DNA of 64,000 nt from DATLXH01 sp035576005 (GTDB lineage: Bacteria > Acidobacteriota > Thermoanaerobaculia > Gp7-AA8), in assembly GCA_035576005.1 (NCBI GenBank), contig DATLXH010000128.1:8545-72544 (forward strand). The letters are read 5' to 3'. Below, one piece after another: positions 26,527-35,521 of the stretch. The position numbers and the translations under genes were made by a program. The notes beneath the pieces were generated by a model. That model saw only the letters and a program-made list of their open reading frames with translations. It ran no database searches and was not told the DNA's origin. How positions within the stretch are numbered: position 1 is the stretch's first letter; every line of letters begins with the position of its first letter.

Positions 26527-27504
26527 ATGACATTCAACCGGCTCGTCGAGAACGAGACTCTCAAGATGATTCGCAGGAAGCGGTTCATGATCGTCATCGG
26601 GATCATGATCGCAATCCTCGCGATGATCGCTTACTCACAGTACCGGCAACTGAACCAGCGGAAATCGCGGAACTGGCGGGTCGATACACAGCAGCGGATC
26701 GCGAACTATCAGAACATGGTGCGTCGCGGACGAATCGCCCCGACGTGGGCGCGATCTCTCCGGGCCGAGATCGCGAGGCTGCAGTTCTACATCGACAACG
26801 ACATTGATCCGGAGCGACCGACTGCGCCTTTCTTTGCACGGAACTTCGCGAATGCTGCTGGCTTTCTTCTACTCCCCCTTCTGGTGGCCATCCTTGGAAG
26901 CGATATCGTTTCAGCCGAGACCGCCGAGGGCACAGACAAGCTGCTACTGACGAGGCCGGTCCGTCGTTGGAAAATCCTCGGCGCAAAACTCGTCACGCTG
27001 TATGGGTTCGCGACGCTGACGCTTCTTTGCGGTGGCCTGCTCGCGTACCTGATCTCCGCGATCGTTCTGGAACCCGGCGGGTGGAACGCTCCGACGTTCA
27101 GCGGATTTCAGCTCTCTGCGCGCGGCGTGGACCTCGAAGGGGTTCGAGAACTGCCTCTCTGGAAAGACGCGCTCGTTGCCTACGGCCTGAGCTGGATTGC
27201 GATGATTTCGGTCGCCTCGATCTCCGTGATGCTTTCCGTCATGTTCCGCTCGAGCGCCGCATCGATCGGCACCATGCTGGCCGCCCTGATCGGCGGCACG
27301 ATCCTCTCGCGCGTGAGCCCCGACTGGACTGCAGCAAAGTATCTCTTCGTAACCGCACTTCCCATCGCCAGCTATTACAGTGGCGAGGCGCCGCCATACG
27401 ACGGAATGACGATCGAATTCTGCATTGCCCTGCTCATGCTGTGGGGGGTGACTGCAGTGGCAGTAGCATTCGTGACGTTCACCGCGAGGGATACCTTTGG
27501 ATAG
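26527..27504 (+). CDS. ABC-2 type permease
   Basis: 325 residues. A first transmembrane helix (about 18-36) is followed by a long periplasmic stretch (38-105) and then five further helices (AAGFLLLPLLVAILGSDIVSAE, LYGFATLTLLCGGLLAYLISAIVL and others). SAETAEGTDKLLLTRPVRRWKILGAKL is the coupling segment typical of ABC-2 permeases. It forms the exporter with the preceding ATPase; a lipoprotein gene overlaps its 3' end. Confidence 0.92.
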   Translation: MTFNRLVENETLKMIRRKRFMIVIGIMIAILAMIAYSQYRQLNQRKSRNWRVDTQQRIANYQNMVRRGRIAPTWARSLRAEIARLQFYIDNDIDPERPTAPFFARNFANAAGFLLLPLLVAILGSDIVSAETAEGTDKLLLTRPVRRWKILGAKLVTLYGFATLTLLCGGLLAYLISAIVLEPGGWNAPTFSGFQLSARGVDLEGVRELPLWKDALVAYGLSWIAMISVASISVMLSVMFRSSAASIGTMLAALIGGTILSRVSPDWTAAKYLFVTALPIASYYSGEAPPYDGMTIEFCIALLMLWGVTAVAVAFVTFTARDTFG

Positions 27505-28099
27505 ACGATCAGACTACCTGCAAACGATTCCCGTCGGAGCGCGTTCGGCCAGCGCGGCTATCGTTGTCATGTTCATGGCGCTAACTTTCGGATGCAGCAA
27601 AAAACTCGAGGGGCCGCCCGTCGACACGCGCGAGACAATCGCCATGATGTATGTGACAGCGCCCACCCTCGAGATTCGGGGTCGCGCTTCCGGCGACTCG
27701 CCTCTTGTCGCCACGTACAAGCAGGGCGAGACAGTCTCAGTGGTTGCTGTCGCCGGGCAGTGGGCCGAAGTCCGGACGGGAAGCGCGACAGGATGGGCAT
27801 TACAGGACGGCCTCAGCCGGAACAAAAGAGAAACGGCTCTTCCCGACAATACGACCGTGCGCTTCGTCAAAGCTCCGATGGCTGTTGCATCCTCAGCCCG
27901 CGCCTCGGGCGAGATCGTTCTGGAGGCGTTCGTCAACAGCGGCGGATCTGTCGTGTCAGTTAAGACCGTCGAAAACACAACGGGCTCACTCGATCTGGAG
28001 CGTCGCAACCGCGACGAGCTCACAGGCGCGATCTTCGAGCCAATGATCGTCGATGGAAAGCCTCAGACGTTCATCTACACGCATCGCGCCACGTATTGA
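27497..28099 (+). CDS. SH3b-domain lipoprotein in the ABC operon
   Basis: 200 residues. A signal ends in a lipobox (FMALTFGC). An SH3b-type domain follows (about 50-105: MYVTAPTLEIRGRASGDSPLVATYKQGETVSVVAVAGQWAEVRTGSATGWAL), then a second domain resembling a TonB-like C-terminal module (EIVLEAFVNSGGSVVSVKTVENTT to IYTHRATY). The TTG start overlaps the permease stop by eight bases, so it is translated with the exporter and may be its envelope partner. Function unknown. Confidence 0.8.
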   Translation: MDRRSDYLQTIPVGARSASAAIVVMFMALTFGCSKKLEGPPVDTRETIAMMYVTAPTLEIRGRASGDSPLVATYKQGETVSVVAVAGQWAEVRTGSATGWALQDGLSRNKRETALPDNTTVRFVKAPMAVASSARASGEIVLEAFVNSGGSVVSVKTVENTTGSLDLERRNRDELTGAIFEPMIVDGKPQTFIYTHRATY

Positions 28100-28100
28100 T

Positions 28101-28284
28101 TAACCCGCATTTCTCACAGACCTTTGTCGTGAGACGGCGGAGAGTGGCCTGGATGCGAGGCGCACGGCGATTTTGCGACGAAGGCATAGTCGACACTATG
28201 TCAAGGAGCGAAATTGCCGTGCAACGAAGCAGACAGGCCGCTATCCGTCGTCTCACGACAAAGGTCTGTGAGAAATGCGGGCTA
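28101..28284. repeat. Palindromic repeat, family P2, full copy
   Basis: Runs from taacccgcatttctcacag to tgtgagaaatgcgggcta, with a dyad over its full length and the central catagtcgacactatg palindrome. Full copies at 28101, 29148, 41679 and 55813 are nearly identical and differ in orientation. It lies at the 3' ends of convergent genes. Confidence 0.92.
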
Positions 28285-28310
28285 GCTCCTTCCCCGCGCC
28301 TGCAGCGCAG

Positions 28311-28991
28311 TCATGGTCTGAACGTATAACTGTATTGAACGAAGAGCCGGTCACCTCGCTGATTCGCTCCGCTTCCAACATCGAAGTTCTCGTGGTCATA
28401 ACCAGGTGTGATGACTGAGCGACTTTGACCGACGCGGATCGGAAGCGCGACCTGAATACGGATTCCTGTGGCGTCGCCCGAGGTATCGACGAGTCCCTCG
28501 CTCACATCCGCTGTCCCGCGATAGTAGAGAGCCGATACCTCGACGCCGACTCTGCGCGGATGCTTGTGATAGCGAATTCCGGCGAAAGGCAGCGTCTGCT
28601 CGACTTTGAAGAGCGACTCCGTGGCGAAGAAGTACTGGACGACTTCGATTCTGTCGTCGCGAACACCGCCGACTACCTCAACAACCGGCGAGACCGAATA
28701 ACCTGCGTAGAGCTCTTTCCATGTTCGCTTGTACTCGCTGCCGCTGCCGAAGAAAAACGATTCCGTCGAACTGTCGCCGTCCGTAAAGTTTCCTCCAAAC
28801 CTCCATCGGCCTGTCTGATAGTCCACCGAAGCGGAGGCCAGAAACGCGACGTGTGACTCGTCCACGACCCTCCCCGCACTGTCACTGTTCTCGCGTGTGA
28901 CTCGTCCTGAGAGAGAGAACTGGGCCTCCGCCACGGCGGGGAGGAGCGAAGCTACAGCGATGATTCCTGCAAGGATGATGGGCTTGATCAT
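28311..28991 (-). CDS. Outer-membrane beta-barrel protein
   Basis: 226 residues with a signal peptide (to about AVAEA). The body is a run of alternating hydrophobic and polar strands (FSLSGRVTRENS, VAFLASASVDYQTGRWRFGGNFTDG, LYAGYSVSPVVEVVGGVRDD, VGVEVSALYYRG, FVQYSYTFRP), ending in an aromatic residue before a final Pro, as in small outer-membrane barrels. No specific family was recognised. This supports a Gram-negative envelope. Confidence 0.78.
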   Translation of the reverse strand: MIKPIILAGIIAVASLLPAVAEAQFSLSGRVTRENSDSAGRVVDESHVAFLASASVDYQTGRWRFGGNFTDGDSSTESFFFGSGSEYKRTWKELYAGYSVSPVVEVVGGVRDDRIEVVQYFFATESLFKVEQTLPFAGIRYHKHPRRVGVEVSALYYRGTADVSEGLVDTSGDATGIRIQVALPIRVGQSRSVITPGYDHENFDVGSGANQRGDRLFVQYSYTFRP

Positions 28992-29147
28992 GAGCGATCC
29001 TTTCGTTGCGAAGTTCCGCCCACCATGAAGTGATCGAGTGCGCGAGTCCTCAGGAATCTATTGGATTTTCATGAATGCGTCTCGTTCCACCTTGCCGCGC
29101 CACAGAGATCGGCCCTGCGTGCGCCCGAAACGTTCTCCTTCGCCTTG

Positions 29148-29334
29148 TTAACCCGCATTTCTCACAGACCTTCGCCGTGAGACGACGGACAGCGGCCTGT
29201 CTGCTTCGTTGCACGGGCAATTTCGCTCCTTGACATAGTGTCGACTATGCCTTCGTCGCAAAATCGCCGAGCGCCTCGCATCCAAGCCACTCTCCGCCGT
29301 CTCACGACAAAGGTCTGTGAGAAATGCGGGCTAA
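29148..29334. repeat. Palindromic repeat, family P2, full copy
   Basis: Opens ttaacccgcatttctcacag and closes ctgtgagaaatgcgggctaa. The orientation is opposite to the copy at 28101, shown by the order of its interior (gcttcgttgcacgg before catagtgtcgactatg). It sits upstream of the 29427 gene; the rest of 28992-29426 shows no gene. Confidence 0.92.
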
Positions 29335-29426
29335 GGAAAGAAACCTGTTCGATCGCGTTGACGTCCTTCTCGCGATCCGGCAACATCCGCCCTCGGTTTC
29401 CTGTCGCTGCCACAAAAAGGAGAGCA

Positions 29427-29951
29427 ATGAACGAAGAGGCCCGGCCATGGAACGCGAGGAAAATCCTCACGGATCTCTGCGAAAAGGACCGACGGATCGA
29501 AGTCCTGACCGCTTTCTGGAAAAATGGCGACCAACAGACGAGAGCGGTCACCGCGTCGCTGCTCGCGACAGCACTTCGGTTTCGCCAGGAGTCCATCCGT
29601 AAGGCTTCGCCGGCAAAGAAGGCCGAGCTTCTGGCTTCGAGGATGACTCAGCCGGAGCTCGAGGAGGCACTCGAGGTTGCGCTGATGGTCTACCACACGA
29701 CAAAAGCGAAAGCCCTGATGTCGAGCCTCCTGGATCACTGGGAGATCCCGCACGTAGAGGGATCGATCGAAGCCGACGATTACAAAGCTCCTTCCCTCCA
29801 GCAGGTTCGCGACGCTGTATCAGCCGTTCGGGATGAGTTTCCGCAGGCCGATATCGTGCTGTACCTTGCTACCGCCGGACTTTTGATGGGTGCTTCACAA
29901 CCACCATGGCGCGAGGCGACGTGGCCAGTGGTGGATGAACTGGTCGGATAG
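29427..29951 (+). CDS. Conserved-looking soluble protein, function unknown
   Basis: 174 residues, no signal peptide or membrane segment. Mostly helical and charged: CEKDRRIEVLTAFWKNGDQQTRAVTASLLATAL, then LEEALEVALMVYHTTKAKALMSSLLDHWEIPHVEGSIEADDYKAPSLQQVRDAV and DIVLYLATAGLLMGA. A ribosome binding site (aaaaggagagca) precedes the ATG at 29427. The helical repeats loosely suggest a HEAT-like or armadillo-like fold, but no family was recognised. Confidence 0.8.
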   Translation: MNEEARPWNARKILTDLCEKDRRIEVLTAFWKNGDQQTRAVTASLLATALRFRQESIRKASPAKKAELLASRMTQPELEEALEVALMVYHTTKAKALMSSLLDHWEIPHVEGSIEADDYKAPSLQQVRDAVSAVRDEFPQADIVLYLATAGLLMGASQPPWREATWPVVDELVG

Positions 29952-29972
29952 AATCGTGAATCCGGAGGTCCG

Positions 29973-30239
29973 ATGACTGACGAGAAGAGAGACGACGCAG
30001 CAGGGCAGAACGAGACTCCGTCACGCGAACGCCAGTCCGCGTCTGAGGTTGGAGTCACCGGTGGCGCGAAGAAGAGCCAGATTCAGCAGATTGCCGAAGG
30101 AAGCTCTGTGACGCGTCGGCGATACGGAATCAAGTCGCAGCCCTTCGGGCCCCAGCCGGCGACCACGACTCCCAACGCGGCGAAGCTGTCGAGTGTGGCC
30201 AGTTCATCGCCCGAGAAATTCAACGGGGGGCGGGACTAG
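29973..30239 (+). CDS. Small disordered protein, function unknown
   Basis: 88 residues, very hydrophilic, rich in Ser, Gln, Pro and charged residues, no cysteine and no hydrophobic segment, so probably unstructured. It starts 21 bases after the preceding stop with cggaggtccg ahead of the ATG, so the two are likely co-transcribed. No family recognised. Confidence 0.62.
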   Translation: MTDEKRDDAAGQNETPSRERQSASEVGVTGGAKKSQIQQIAEGSSVTRRRYGIKSQPFGPQPATTTPNAAKLSSVASSSPEKFNGGRD

Positions 30240-30241
30240 CA

Positions 30242-30419
30242 GGCCCCTCGTGTAGCGCAGGCGTCTCGCCTGCCTTGTGTCCCGTCCATCCGGATCTTTC
30301 CACACCTCGAAGGCAGGCAGGCGGATGTAGGACAGACACTCTTGTCTGTCGCGCGTCGAAGCCGTTTCGATCATGCCTGGCAGACAAGAGTGTCTGTCCC
30401 ACTCTGCGCTACACGAGAA
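30242..30419. repeat. Nested palindrome containing family P3
   Basis: The outer arms ctcgtgtagcgcag (near 30247) and ctgcgctacacgag (near 30405) are exact inverses. Inside is caggcgtctcgcctgcc and then P3 arms gacagacactcttgtctgtc and gacaagagtgtctgtc separated by 35 bases. Confidence 0.85.
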
Positions 30420-30428
30420 CCATCGCGT

Positions 30429-31199
30429 TCAGACTCGCGGAAACAGAAACCTCAGCACATCGCCCGCCCGCGTCCCCCACGCTCGCTCGTTGTGGGATCC
30501 CCCCTCCACCTCGTGGTAGACGAGATCGGTTCCAGACACCCACCCTCTGGTGGTGAGCGCGTCTCGAAGCAGCCGAGCGTCCGAGATCCCTTCCGCACTC
30601 TCGGTCGTTCCCATGTCGAGCCAGATGTCCAGCGGGAGTCTTGCCGGTAATTGCGCGACCTGCTGCACGATGACGCGATCGTGCCACCACACCGAGGGCG
30701 AGAGCACCGCGACCTTCGAGAACACGTCGCTGTGACTGAGGGCGACATAAAGGGCCACAAGCGCACCTAGCGACGATCCGCCGATGGCATGATTCTCACG
30801 CTGTGGCAATGTCCGGTACCGGAGATCAATCATCGGTTTGAGCTCCTCTACCAGCATCCGCCCATAGCGATCCGCCCTGCCGCTCCCACGAAAGGCGTGA
30901 TGGCTGGTCGGGGTGTACTCATGGATCCTCTTTTCACCTGTGTTGTCGATGCCGACGATGATCACGGGCTTGATGGCTCCCGCGGCAATGAGCGTGTCGG
31001 CAGTGGCCCCGAGTTTCCAGTCGACCCCTCCAAAGGCCGTCCTCGACTCGAACAGGTTCTGACCATCGTTCATGTAGAGCACCGGATATCGCTGCTTCTT
31101 CCGCCCGTCATATCCGGGAGGAAGGTAGACCCGGATGGCGCGGTCAGTGGAGAGAATGTGAGACCGGAATCGGGAAAGCACCTGAAGTCGAGGAGACAT
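30429..31199 (-). CDS. Alpha/beta hydrolase of the esterase D / IroE-like family
   Basis: 256 residues from the ATG at 31199, no signal peptide. Esterase/enterochelin-esterase-like fold: RVYLPPGYDGRKKQRYPVLYMNDGQNLF, then the nucleophile elbow GGSSLGALVALY (Ser), an Asp region in DIWLDMGTTES, and the catalytic His in EVEGGSHNERAWG. The C-terminus DVLRFLFPRV closes the fold. It probably hydrolyses an ester of a small molecule; substrate unknown. The frame extends 16 codons upstream to 31247 without support for the extra start. Confidence 0.88.
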   Translation of the reverse strand: MSPRLQVLSRFRSHILSTDRAIRVYLPPGYDGRKKQRYPVLYMNDGQNLFESRTAFGGVDWKLGATADTLIAAGAIKPVIIVGIDNTGEKRIHEYTPTSHHAFRGSGRADRYGRMLVEELKPMIDLRYRTLPQRENHAIGGSSLGALVALYVALSHSDVFSKVAVLSPSVWWHDRVIVQQVAQLPARLPLDIWLDMGTTESAEGISDARLLRDALTTRGWVSGTDLVYHEVEGGSHNERAWGTRAGDVLRFLFPRV

Positions 31200-31331
31200 G
31201 AAGGGAGCGCATTGTAAGGGTTGCAGATCGGCGGTTGAAGACGGCATCAGCGAATCCAGCTTTGCGTTTGCATGTCGCCCGCGTGGACCACGACGGAATC
31301 CCGGGCGGACGCTTCAACGTTCCGCGATTGA

Positions 31332-32258
31332 ATGTCACCCAATCTGAAACGGGTCAAGATCGGCCTCGAGCTGACCTCAAAGTGCAACCTGCGGTGCGGG
31401 ATGTGTCCGCTTCCAGTCCTGCGCCGCCCATACGAAGACATGGAGTGGCATCTCGTCGAAAAGGCTGAACGCGAGATCCATGGTCTCGGTCTCAAGCTCA
31501 AATGGCTTCATGAGATGGGCGAGCCGCTGCTCTATCCGCGGATCGACGATGCCATCCGCCTTTTCCCCGAAGCAAGCCTCTCGACGAACGGATTGCTGCT
31601 GACGGAAGCGATGGGCGCGAGGTTGCTCAATGCGAACCTCAAACGGATCCGTATCTGCGTCGACTCACTCAATCCTGCGGTCTACCCCCTCGTCAGAACG
31701 GGCGGGGATCTCGACAAGCTGATCGACCTGACCAAGAGCTTTCTCGGGCAGGCGGCAGGACATCCGATCCGAATCGAAATTCAGCGGATGCGCTCGCGCC
31801 TGACTGTCGATGAATCAGCCGATGATTTTCGGAAGTTCTTCGACACCCGGTCGTTCAAGAATGCCCGGATCATCGAGAAGACCTGCGAGCCTCTCGATGT
31901 GAACGAAGAGACGGACCTGCATGGAAAGTTTTTCGGTTGCGTCCAAGGCAGCTTCTTCACGTGGATCATCATCTTCGCTGATGGCCGGGTGACGCATTGC
32001 TGCTACGACGCGCACGGCGACCAGGTGATGGGCGACTTGAAAACCGAGCCACTGCTCGACATCGTCAATGGAGACCGCTTTGCTTCGATGAGCGACGCCT
32101 TCGCCCGGAATGACCTCTCGGCGTTGCCCCGCTGCGCCGAATGTTTCAAGCACGGCGGGGACTCGTCAGCCCTCAACAGCGTCCTGGCGCGGGTTCAGAA
32201 CCTTCCTGATTTTGCCAAGGACGTGGTCCGCAAGGTGATTGACGTTCGGTACCGGTAG
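31332..32258 (+). CDS. Radical SAM protein with C-terminal SPASM-like domain
   Basis: 308 residues. The [4Fe-4S] cluster motif C18-N-L-R-C22-G-M-C25 is near the N-terminus. The SAM-contact region shows as WLHEMGEPLLYPRIDDAI, followed by LSTNGLLL. The C-terminal cysteines (FFGCVQGSF, VTHCCYDAHGDQVMGDL, CAECFKHGG) fit a SPASM/twitch-type auxiliary cluster. Related proteins modify peptides or transfer small groups; no precursor peptide gene was seen nearby. The start ATG at 31332 gives MSPNLKRVKIGLELTSKCN. Confidence 0.92.
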   Translation: MSPNLKRVKIGLELTSKCNLRCGMCPLPVLRRPYEDMEWHLVEKAEREIHGLGLKLKWLHEMGEPLLYPRIDDAIRLFPEASLSTNGLLLTEAMGARLLNANLKRIRICVDSLNPAVYPLVRTGGDLDKLIDLTKSFLGQAAGHPIRIEIQRMRSRLTVDESADDFRKFFDTRSFKNARIIEKTCEPLDVNEETDLHGKFFGCVQGSFFTWIIIFADGRVTHCCYDAHGDQVMGDLKTEPLLDIVNGDRFASMSDAFARNDLSALPRCAECFKHGGDSSALNSVLARVQNLPDFAKDVVRKVIDVRYR

Positions 32259-32291
32259 AGCGCATTTCAACGAACACCCCAGCGTGTTTCG

Positions 32292-32362
32292 CGTGACAGA
32301 CAAGAGTGTCTGTCCTACATGCGCGTGTACGACAGACACTCTTGTCTGTCACGCGATAAGCT
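32292..32362. repeat. Palindromic repeat, family P3, inverted pair
   Basis: Inverted pair of gacagacaagagtgtctgtc and gacagacactcttgtctgtc separated by about 20 bases, each bordered by gcgtgac/gtcacgc. It lies in the gap between the radical SAM gene and the glycosidase gene, which otherwise (32259-32467) holds no gene. Confidence 0.9.
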
Positions 32363-32467
32363 TGCAGAATCGCGCTCGCCCCCGCTCGGATGACACGGAA
32401 TCGGTTCAGCGATTGCAATCGTCCGGCAATCGACATGCGCACTACGGGACCAGGAGTCTTTCAGGTT

Positions 32468-34189
32468 ATGAATCGTCCCGTCACTTCCACGAACCCCGGA
32501 CCAATCCACCGGCAACTGCTTCTTCTCCTCGCCCTCCTACTCTCGACTCCGTCGCTCTTCGCCGAGTGGCGTGAGGTCGCCACGGGCGTCACTTTCCAGG
32601 ACTTCAGTCCCAACCCTCCCATCACCTATCACGTTGCAAGAATCCGTCTCGGGTCTGAGGGAATCCGCGTGATCGCGACTCGTGAAAATCAGCGAGGCTC
32701 CACCGTCACGAAGTTCGCGACCGCAACCAAAGCGCTCGTTGCAATCAACGGCGATTACTTCGACCAGAAAATGGTTCCCGTGGGTCCCACTGTCAGTCCA
32801 TGCGGCCCATGGACGCAGAAAGTCGCGCAAACGAAAAGAAACCAGGCCCTACTGGTAGTTGGCAAGGGACGGGCTGAGATCTACCCCTTTGCCGACATCC
32901 CATCGGAACTTCCGACGTGGTCGGGAAGCGCGATCTCCGGGTGGCCGATGCTTGTGAACGACTGTCGCGCCCTGACCGCCAGTGAGCTTCCGGGAAGCGA
33001 CGCGTTCACTCGCTCGCCGCATGCCAGAACAGCTGTCGGAATCAGCAAAGACAAAAAGACTCTCTACCTTGTCGTTGTCGACGGAAGGAAGAATGAGTCC
33101 GCTGGAGTCACGCTCGCCGCTCTCGGAGAATTCATGGAGGAGGAGCTTGGAGTCTGTACCGCACTCAACATGGACGGGGGCGGGTCCTCCACGATGGCTG
33201 TGGATGGGAAGCTGGCCTCCAAACCGACCAGTGGCAGCGAACGGGTAGTCGCGAATCACCTCGCCGTCGTTCGGACGAAGAACCTGGCGTCATGCCTCGA
33301 CCCTGCTATCGATCCCGGTACCACTCTGAGAATGGCCTCGGCCGACCTGTGGCGCGACATGGACGAGATCTTCGGAAGGACAGGGGTTCCCAGTTCAGGA
33401 GATCTATACAAAGTGACCTTTCCGCGGAGCGATCTTGAATGGAACGTTTCGACTCTCGAAGACGACTCCGAGCGCGAGCGCGCGCTTGCGCTCGTTTCCA
33501 CGGTCGTATTCAAGCGCTCCGGAGACAGCGTCTTGTTCGCGGGCGATCTTCTTCTCAGAGACGATGAAGTCAGCCAGGTCACTGCCGCACTACGCGCAGG
33601 CGACATTCGTCAGATCAACGTTCACAACCATCTTCTCAGGCAGACTCCACAGCCCGTCTACCTGCACATCGCTGGAGAGGGATCGCCATCAACAGTCGCT
33701 CACACCATTCGGAAAGCACTCGATCAGACGGGCACCCCCAGCCGCACTTCGACGGCCGCGACGACTCAGGCCAACTGGCCCGCCGGATCCATCGCTCTCA
33801 TCGAACAAGTCCTCGGGCGAAGCGGCCAGGCTTCGGGACGCGTCGAACAATTTTCGATCGCCCGGAACGAAAAGATCACTCTGCGGGGGTTGACAGTGCC
33901 CCCACTGCTGGGTGCCTCCAGCTTGATCAACTTCCAACCGATGCCGGATCAGCAAAGCATCGTAACTGGCGAGTTGCTCCTGACAGAGGCCGAGATCGGG
34001 CCGGTGACCAGAGAGCTCGAAAGAGGGGGGTTCGAGGTCGCGGAATCTCACGAGCGCCTCGGTGACGAGCAGCCTCGACTCTTCGCGCTTCACCTCTGGA
34101 GTTACAGCGATTCCGCAACGCAGGCAGCGACGCTACGAGCCGCAATCGACCGGACGAATCACGTGAGAGTCAGACAGCCGGCGGAGTAG
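32468..34189 (+). CDS. Phosphodiester glycosidase (NAGPA-like) family protein, secreted
   Basis: 573 residues with a signal peptide (LLLLALLLSTPSLFA). The NAGPA/DUF2233 domain occupies about 35-265 and shows VAINGDYFDQKMVPVGP, LVVVDGRKNESAGVTLAALGEFM and the family hallmark LNMDGGGSSTM. The family includes the enzyme that removes GlcNAc from GlcNAc-1-phosphodiesters and bacterial homologues of unknown substrate. The C-terminal 300 residues form at least one repeated helical-and-sheet module (SGDSVLFAGDLLLRDDEVSQVTAALR and SIVTGELLLTEAEIGPVTRELERGG are related). Start at 32468 chosen for the signal peptide. Confidence 0.88.
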   Translation: MNRPVTSTNPGPIHRQLLLLLALLLSTPSLFAEWREVATGVTFQDFSPNPPITYHVARIRLGSEGIRVIATRENQRGSTVTKFATATKALVAINGDYFDQKMVPVGPTVSPCGPWTQKVAQTKRNQALLVVGKGRAEIYPFADIPSELPTWSGSAISGWPMLVNDCRALTASELPGSDAFTRSPHARTAVGISKDKKTLYLVVVDGRKNESAGVTLAALGEFMEEELGVCTALNMDGGGSSTMAVDGKLASKPTSGSERVVANHLAVVRTKNLASCLDPAIDPGTTLRMASADLWRDMDEIFGRTGVPSSGDLYKVTFPRSDLEWNVSTLEDDSERERALALVSTVVFKRSGDSVLFAGDLLLRDDEVSQVTAALRAGDIRQINVHNHLLRQTPQPVYLHIAGEGSPSTVAHTIRKALDQTGTPSRTSTAATTQANWPAGSIALIEQVLGRSGQASGRVEQFSIARNEKITLRGLTVPPLLGASSLINFQPMPDQQSIVTGELLLTEAEIGPVTRELERGGFEVAESHERLGDEQPRLFALHLWSYSDSATQAATLRAAIDRTNHVRVRQPAE

Positions 34190-34201
34190 CAGGTAACCCG
34201 C

Positions 34202-34702
34202 TCATCGGTCAGGGGGGATGGCATCGATGACCTGAAGAAATCCAGTCAGGCCGACTCGATCGAGCTCTTTTCGAGGGGCATTCTGATACGCGATGATCGA
34301 GCGGGATTGCACGAGGAACTTGATTCCATCCCAGAAACGATCGCCATCGCGGGCAGAGAGAGAGCGAAGCTCCAGTGCGGTCTGCGGACTCATACCCAAT
34401 AGAAGAGGAACGTCGCGAAACAACACCAGATGAGTCTTTGCGACCTCAATCCCGTCGCGGGTCCGTGTAAAGACGAGGCCGGTCGAGTCATCCGGGCTGG
34501 ACACGATCGCGAATCGCGCTGTCTCGCCGAGAGGGCCGAAGAGATCGGGATTCTGGTCGGCCCAGCGTTGCCAGGCAGCAGCCTCAACGAGCGGTCCGGT
34601 ATAGGCAAAGCCGAGAATGAATCTCGGAAGCCTCTGTGGTGCATTAAAGGTCGAGACGAGGATGACGAGAAGCATCATGGCCGGCAGGATCCTGGCCTTC
34701 AT
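34202..34702 (-). CDS. Secreted or membrane-anchored protein, function unknown
   Basis: 166 residues. The N-terminal hydrophobic segment (ILPAMMLLVILVSTFNA) is a signal peptide or anchor. The body has WQRWADQNPDLFG, FAIVSSPDDSTGLVFTRTRDGIEVAKTHLVLFRDVPLLLG and FWDGIKFLVQSRSII, with no cysteine and no recognised family. It is transcribed opposite to its neighbours. Confidence 0.7.
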   Translation of the reverse strand: MKARILPAMMLLVILVSTFNAPQRLPRFILGFAYTGPLVEAAAWQRWADQNPDLFGPLGETARFAIVSSPDDSTGLVFTRTRDGIEVAKTHLVLFRDVPLLLGMSPQTALELRSLSARDGDRFWDGIKFLVQSRSIIAYQNAPRKELDRVGLTGFLQVIDAIPPDR

Positions 34703-34755
34703 TCACCGGTCCCGCTCATCTTGACAAAGGTAGCACGCTGACGCATAACAGACTC

Positions 34756-35067
34756 ATGAGAAGACGACTCGGGGTCACACTGCTGCTGGCTGTCGCAATC
34801 ACGAGCGCGGCGCTCGCGGAAAAGCCCAAACCGATGGAGTGTGACGCCTGGTCCTGCGGCGAAAAATGCGCTCCAGCGAAATATGAAGCGGGGCGCAGTT
34901 ACTGGATGCCGCCCTGGCTCCTGGCCAATCCCCTTTACGGAGCGGCAATCCTCGAGAGCGCTGCTGTTGGAGGACTGCTGCTGATCGGCGGCATCGCCAG
35001 ACGCAAGCGGATCGCAGAGCCCGCGTTCACTGGCACCGACCGGCTATCGGGAGAAGTCATTCCTTGA
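34756..35067 (+). CDS. Small exported membrane protein, function unknown
   Basis: 103 residues. Signal peptide (TLLLAVAITSAALA), then a short Cys-containing region (MECDAWSCGEKCAPAKYE), a hydrophobic segment (PLYGAAILESAAVGGLLLIGGIA), and a basic tail (RRKRI). Membrane-bound with three cysteines on the outside. Its stop overlaps the TTG start of the next gene (TTGA), so the two are translationally coupled. Confidence 0.72.
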   Translation: MRRRLGVTLLLAVAITSAALAEKPKPMECDAWSCGEKCAPAKYEAGRSYWMPPWLLANPLYGAAILESAAVGGLLLIGGIARRKRIAEPAFTGTDRLSGEVIP

Positions 35068-35501
35068 AACGACTGGCTCCTTTCGGTCTGATCCTGACCC
35101 TGCTTTCTGCCGTAGCGCTGTCAGTTCATTCGGAGACAGCTCCGGCAAAAGAGGGGAAACAGGTCGTGTGCGCCCTGTGCGGGGACTACACCTTCGACGT
35201 GAAACACGCAGTAACCGGGAAGTACAAAGGGAAGCACATTCATCTTTGCAGTCTCAAGGAGCTCAAGCTGCTCGAGGCAAAACCCGATCAGTATGTATGG
35301 GCGATCGATGTCGTCAGCGGTCAGAGGGTCCACAAGCTCGATACACCCTTCACGGCGGACCGCCGGGTGAACGTCCGGAAAGTCAAAGAGAAGAACAGAC
35401 GGGAAATCTGGCCGCGGAGATTCTTCTTCGAGTCGCAGAAGAACCGTGATGAGTTTCTGCGCAATCCGGCCAGATACCTGAAAGAACCATACGACGTTTA
35501 G
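35064..35501 (+). CDS. Exported YHS/TRASH-like metal-binding protein
   Basis: 145 residues with a signal peptide. The domain KEGKQVVCALCGDYTFDVKHAVTGKYKGKHIHLCSLKELKLLEAKPDQYVW has a C-x-x-C, a His-x-His and a later Cys, resembling YHS/TRASH or NosL-type small metal-binding domains. A basic C-terminus (VRKVKEKNRREIWPRRFFF) includes a second similar element (FFESQKNRDEFLRNPARYLKEPYDV), the classic YHS ending. Copper or a related metal is likely. Coupled to the preceding Cys-containing membrane protein. Confidence 0.8.
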   Translation: MKRLAPFGLILTLLSAVALSVHSETAPAKEGKQVVCALCGDYTFDVKHAVTGKYKGKHIHLCSLKELKLLEAKPDQYVWAIDVVSGQRVHKLDTPFTADRRVNVRKVKEKNRREIWPRRFFFESQKNRDEFLRNPARYLKEPYDV

Positions 35502-35521
35502 TTACTGCCACGGAGTGAGTG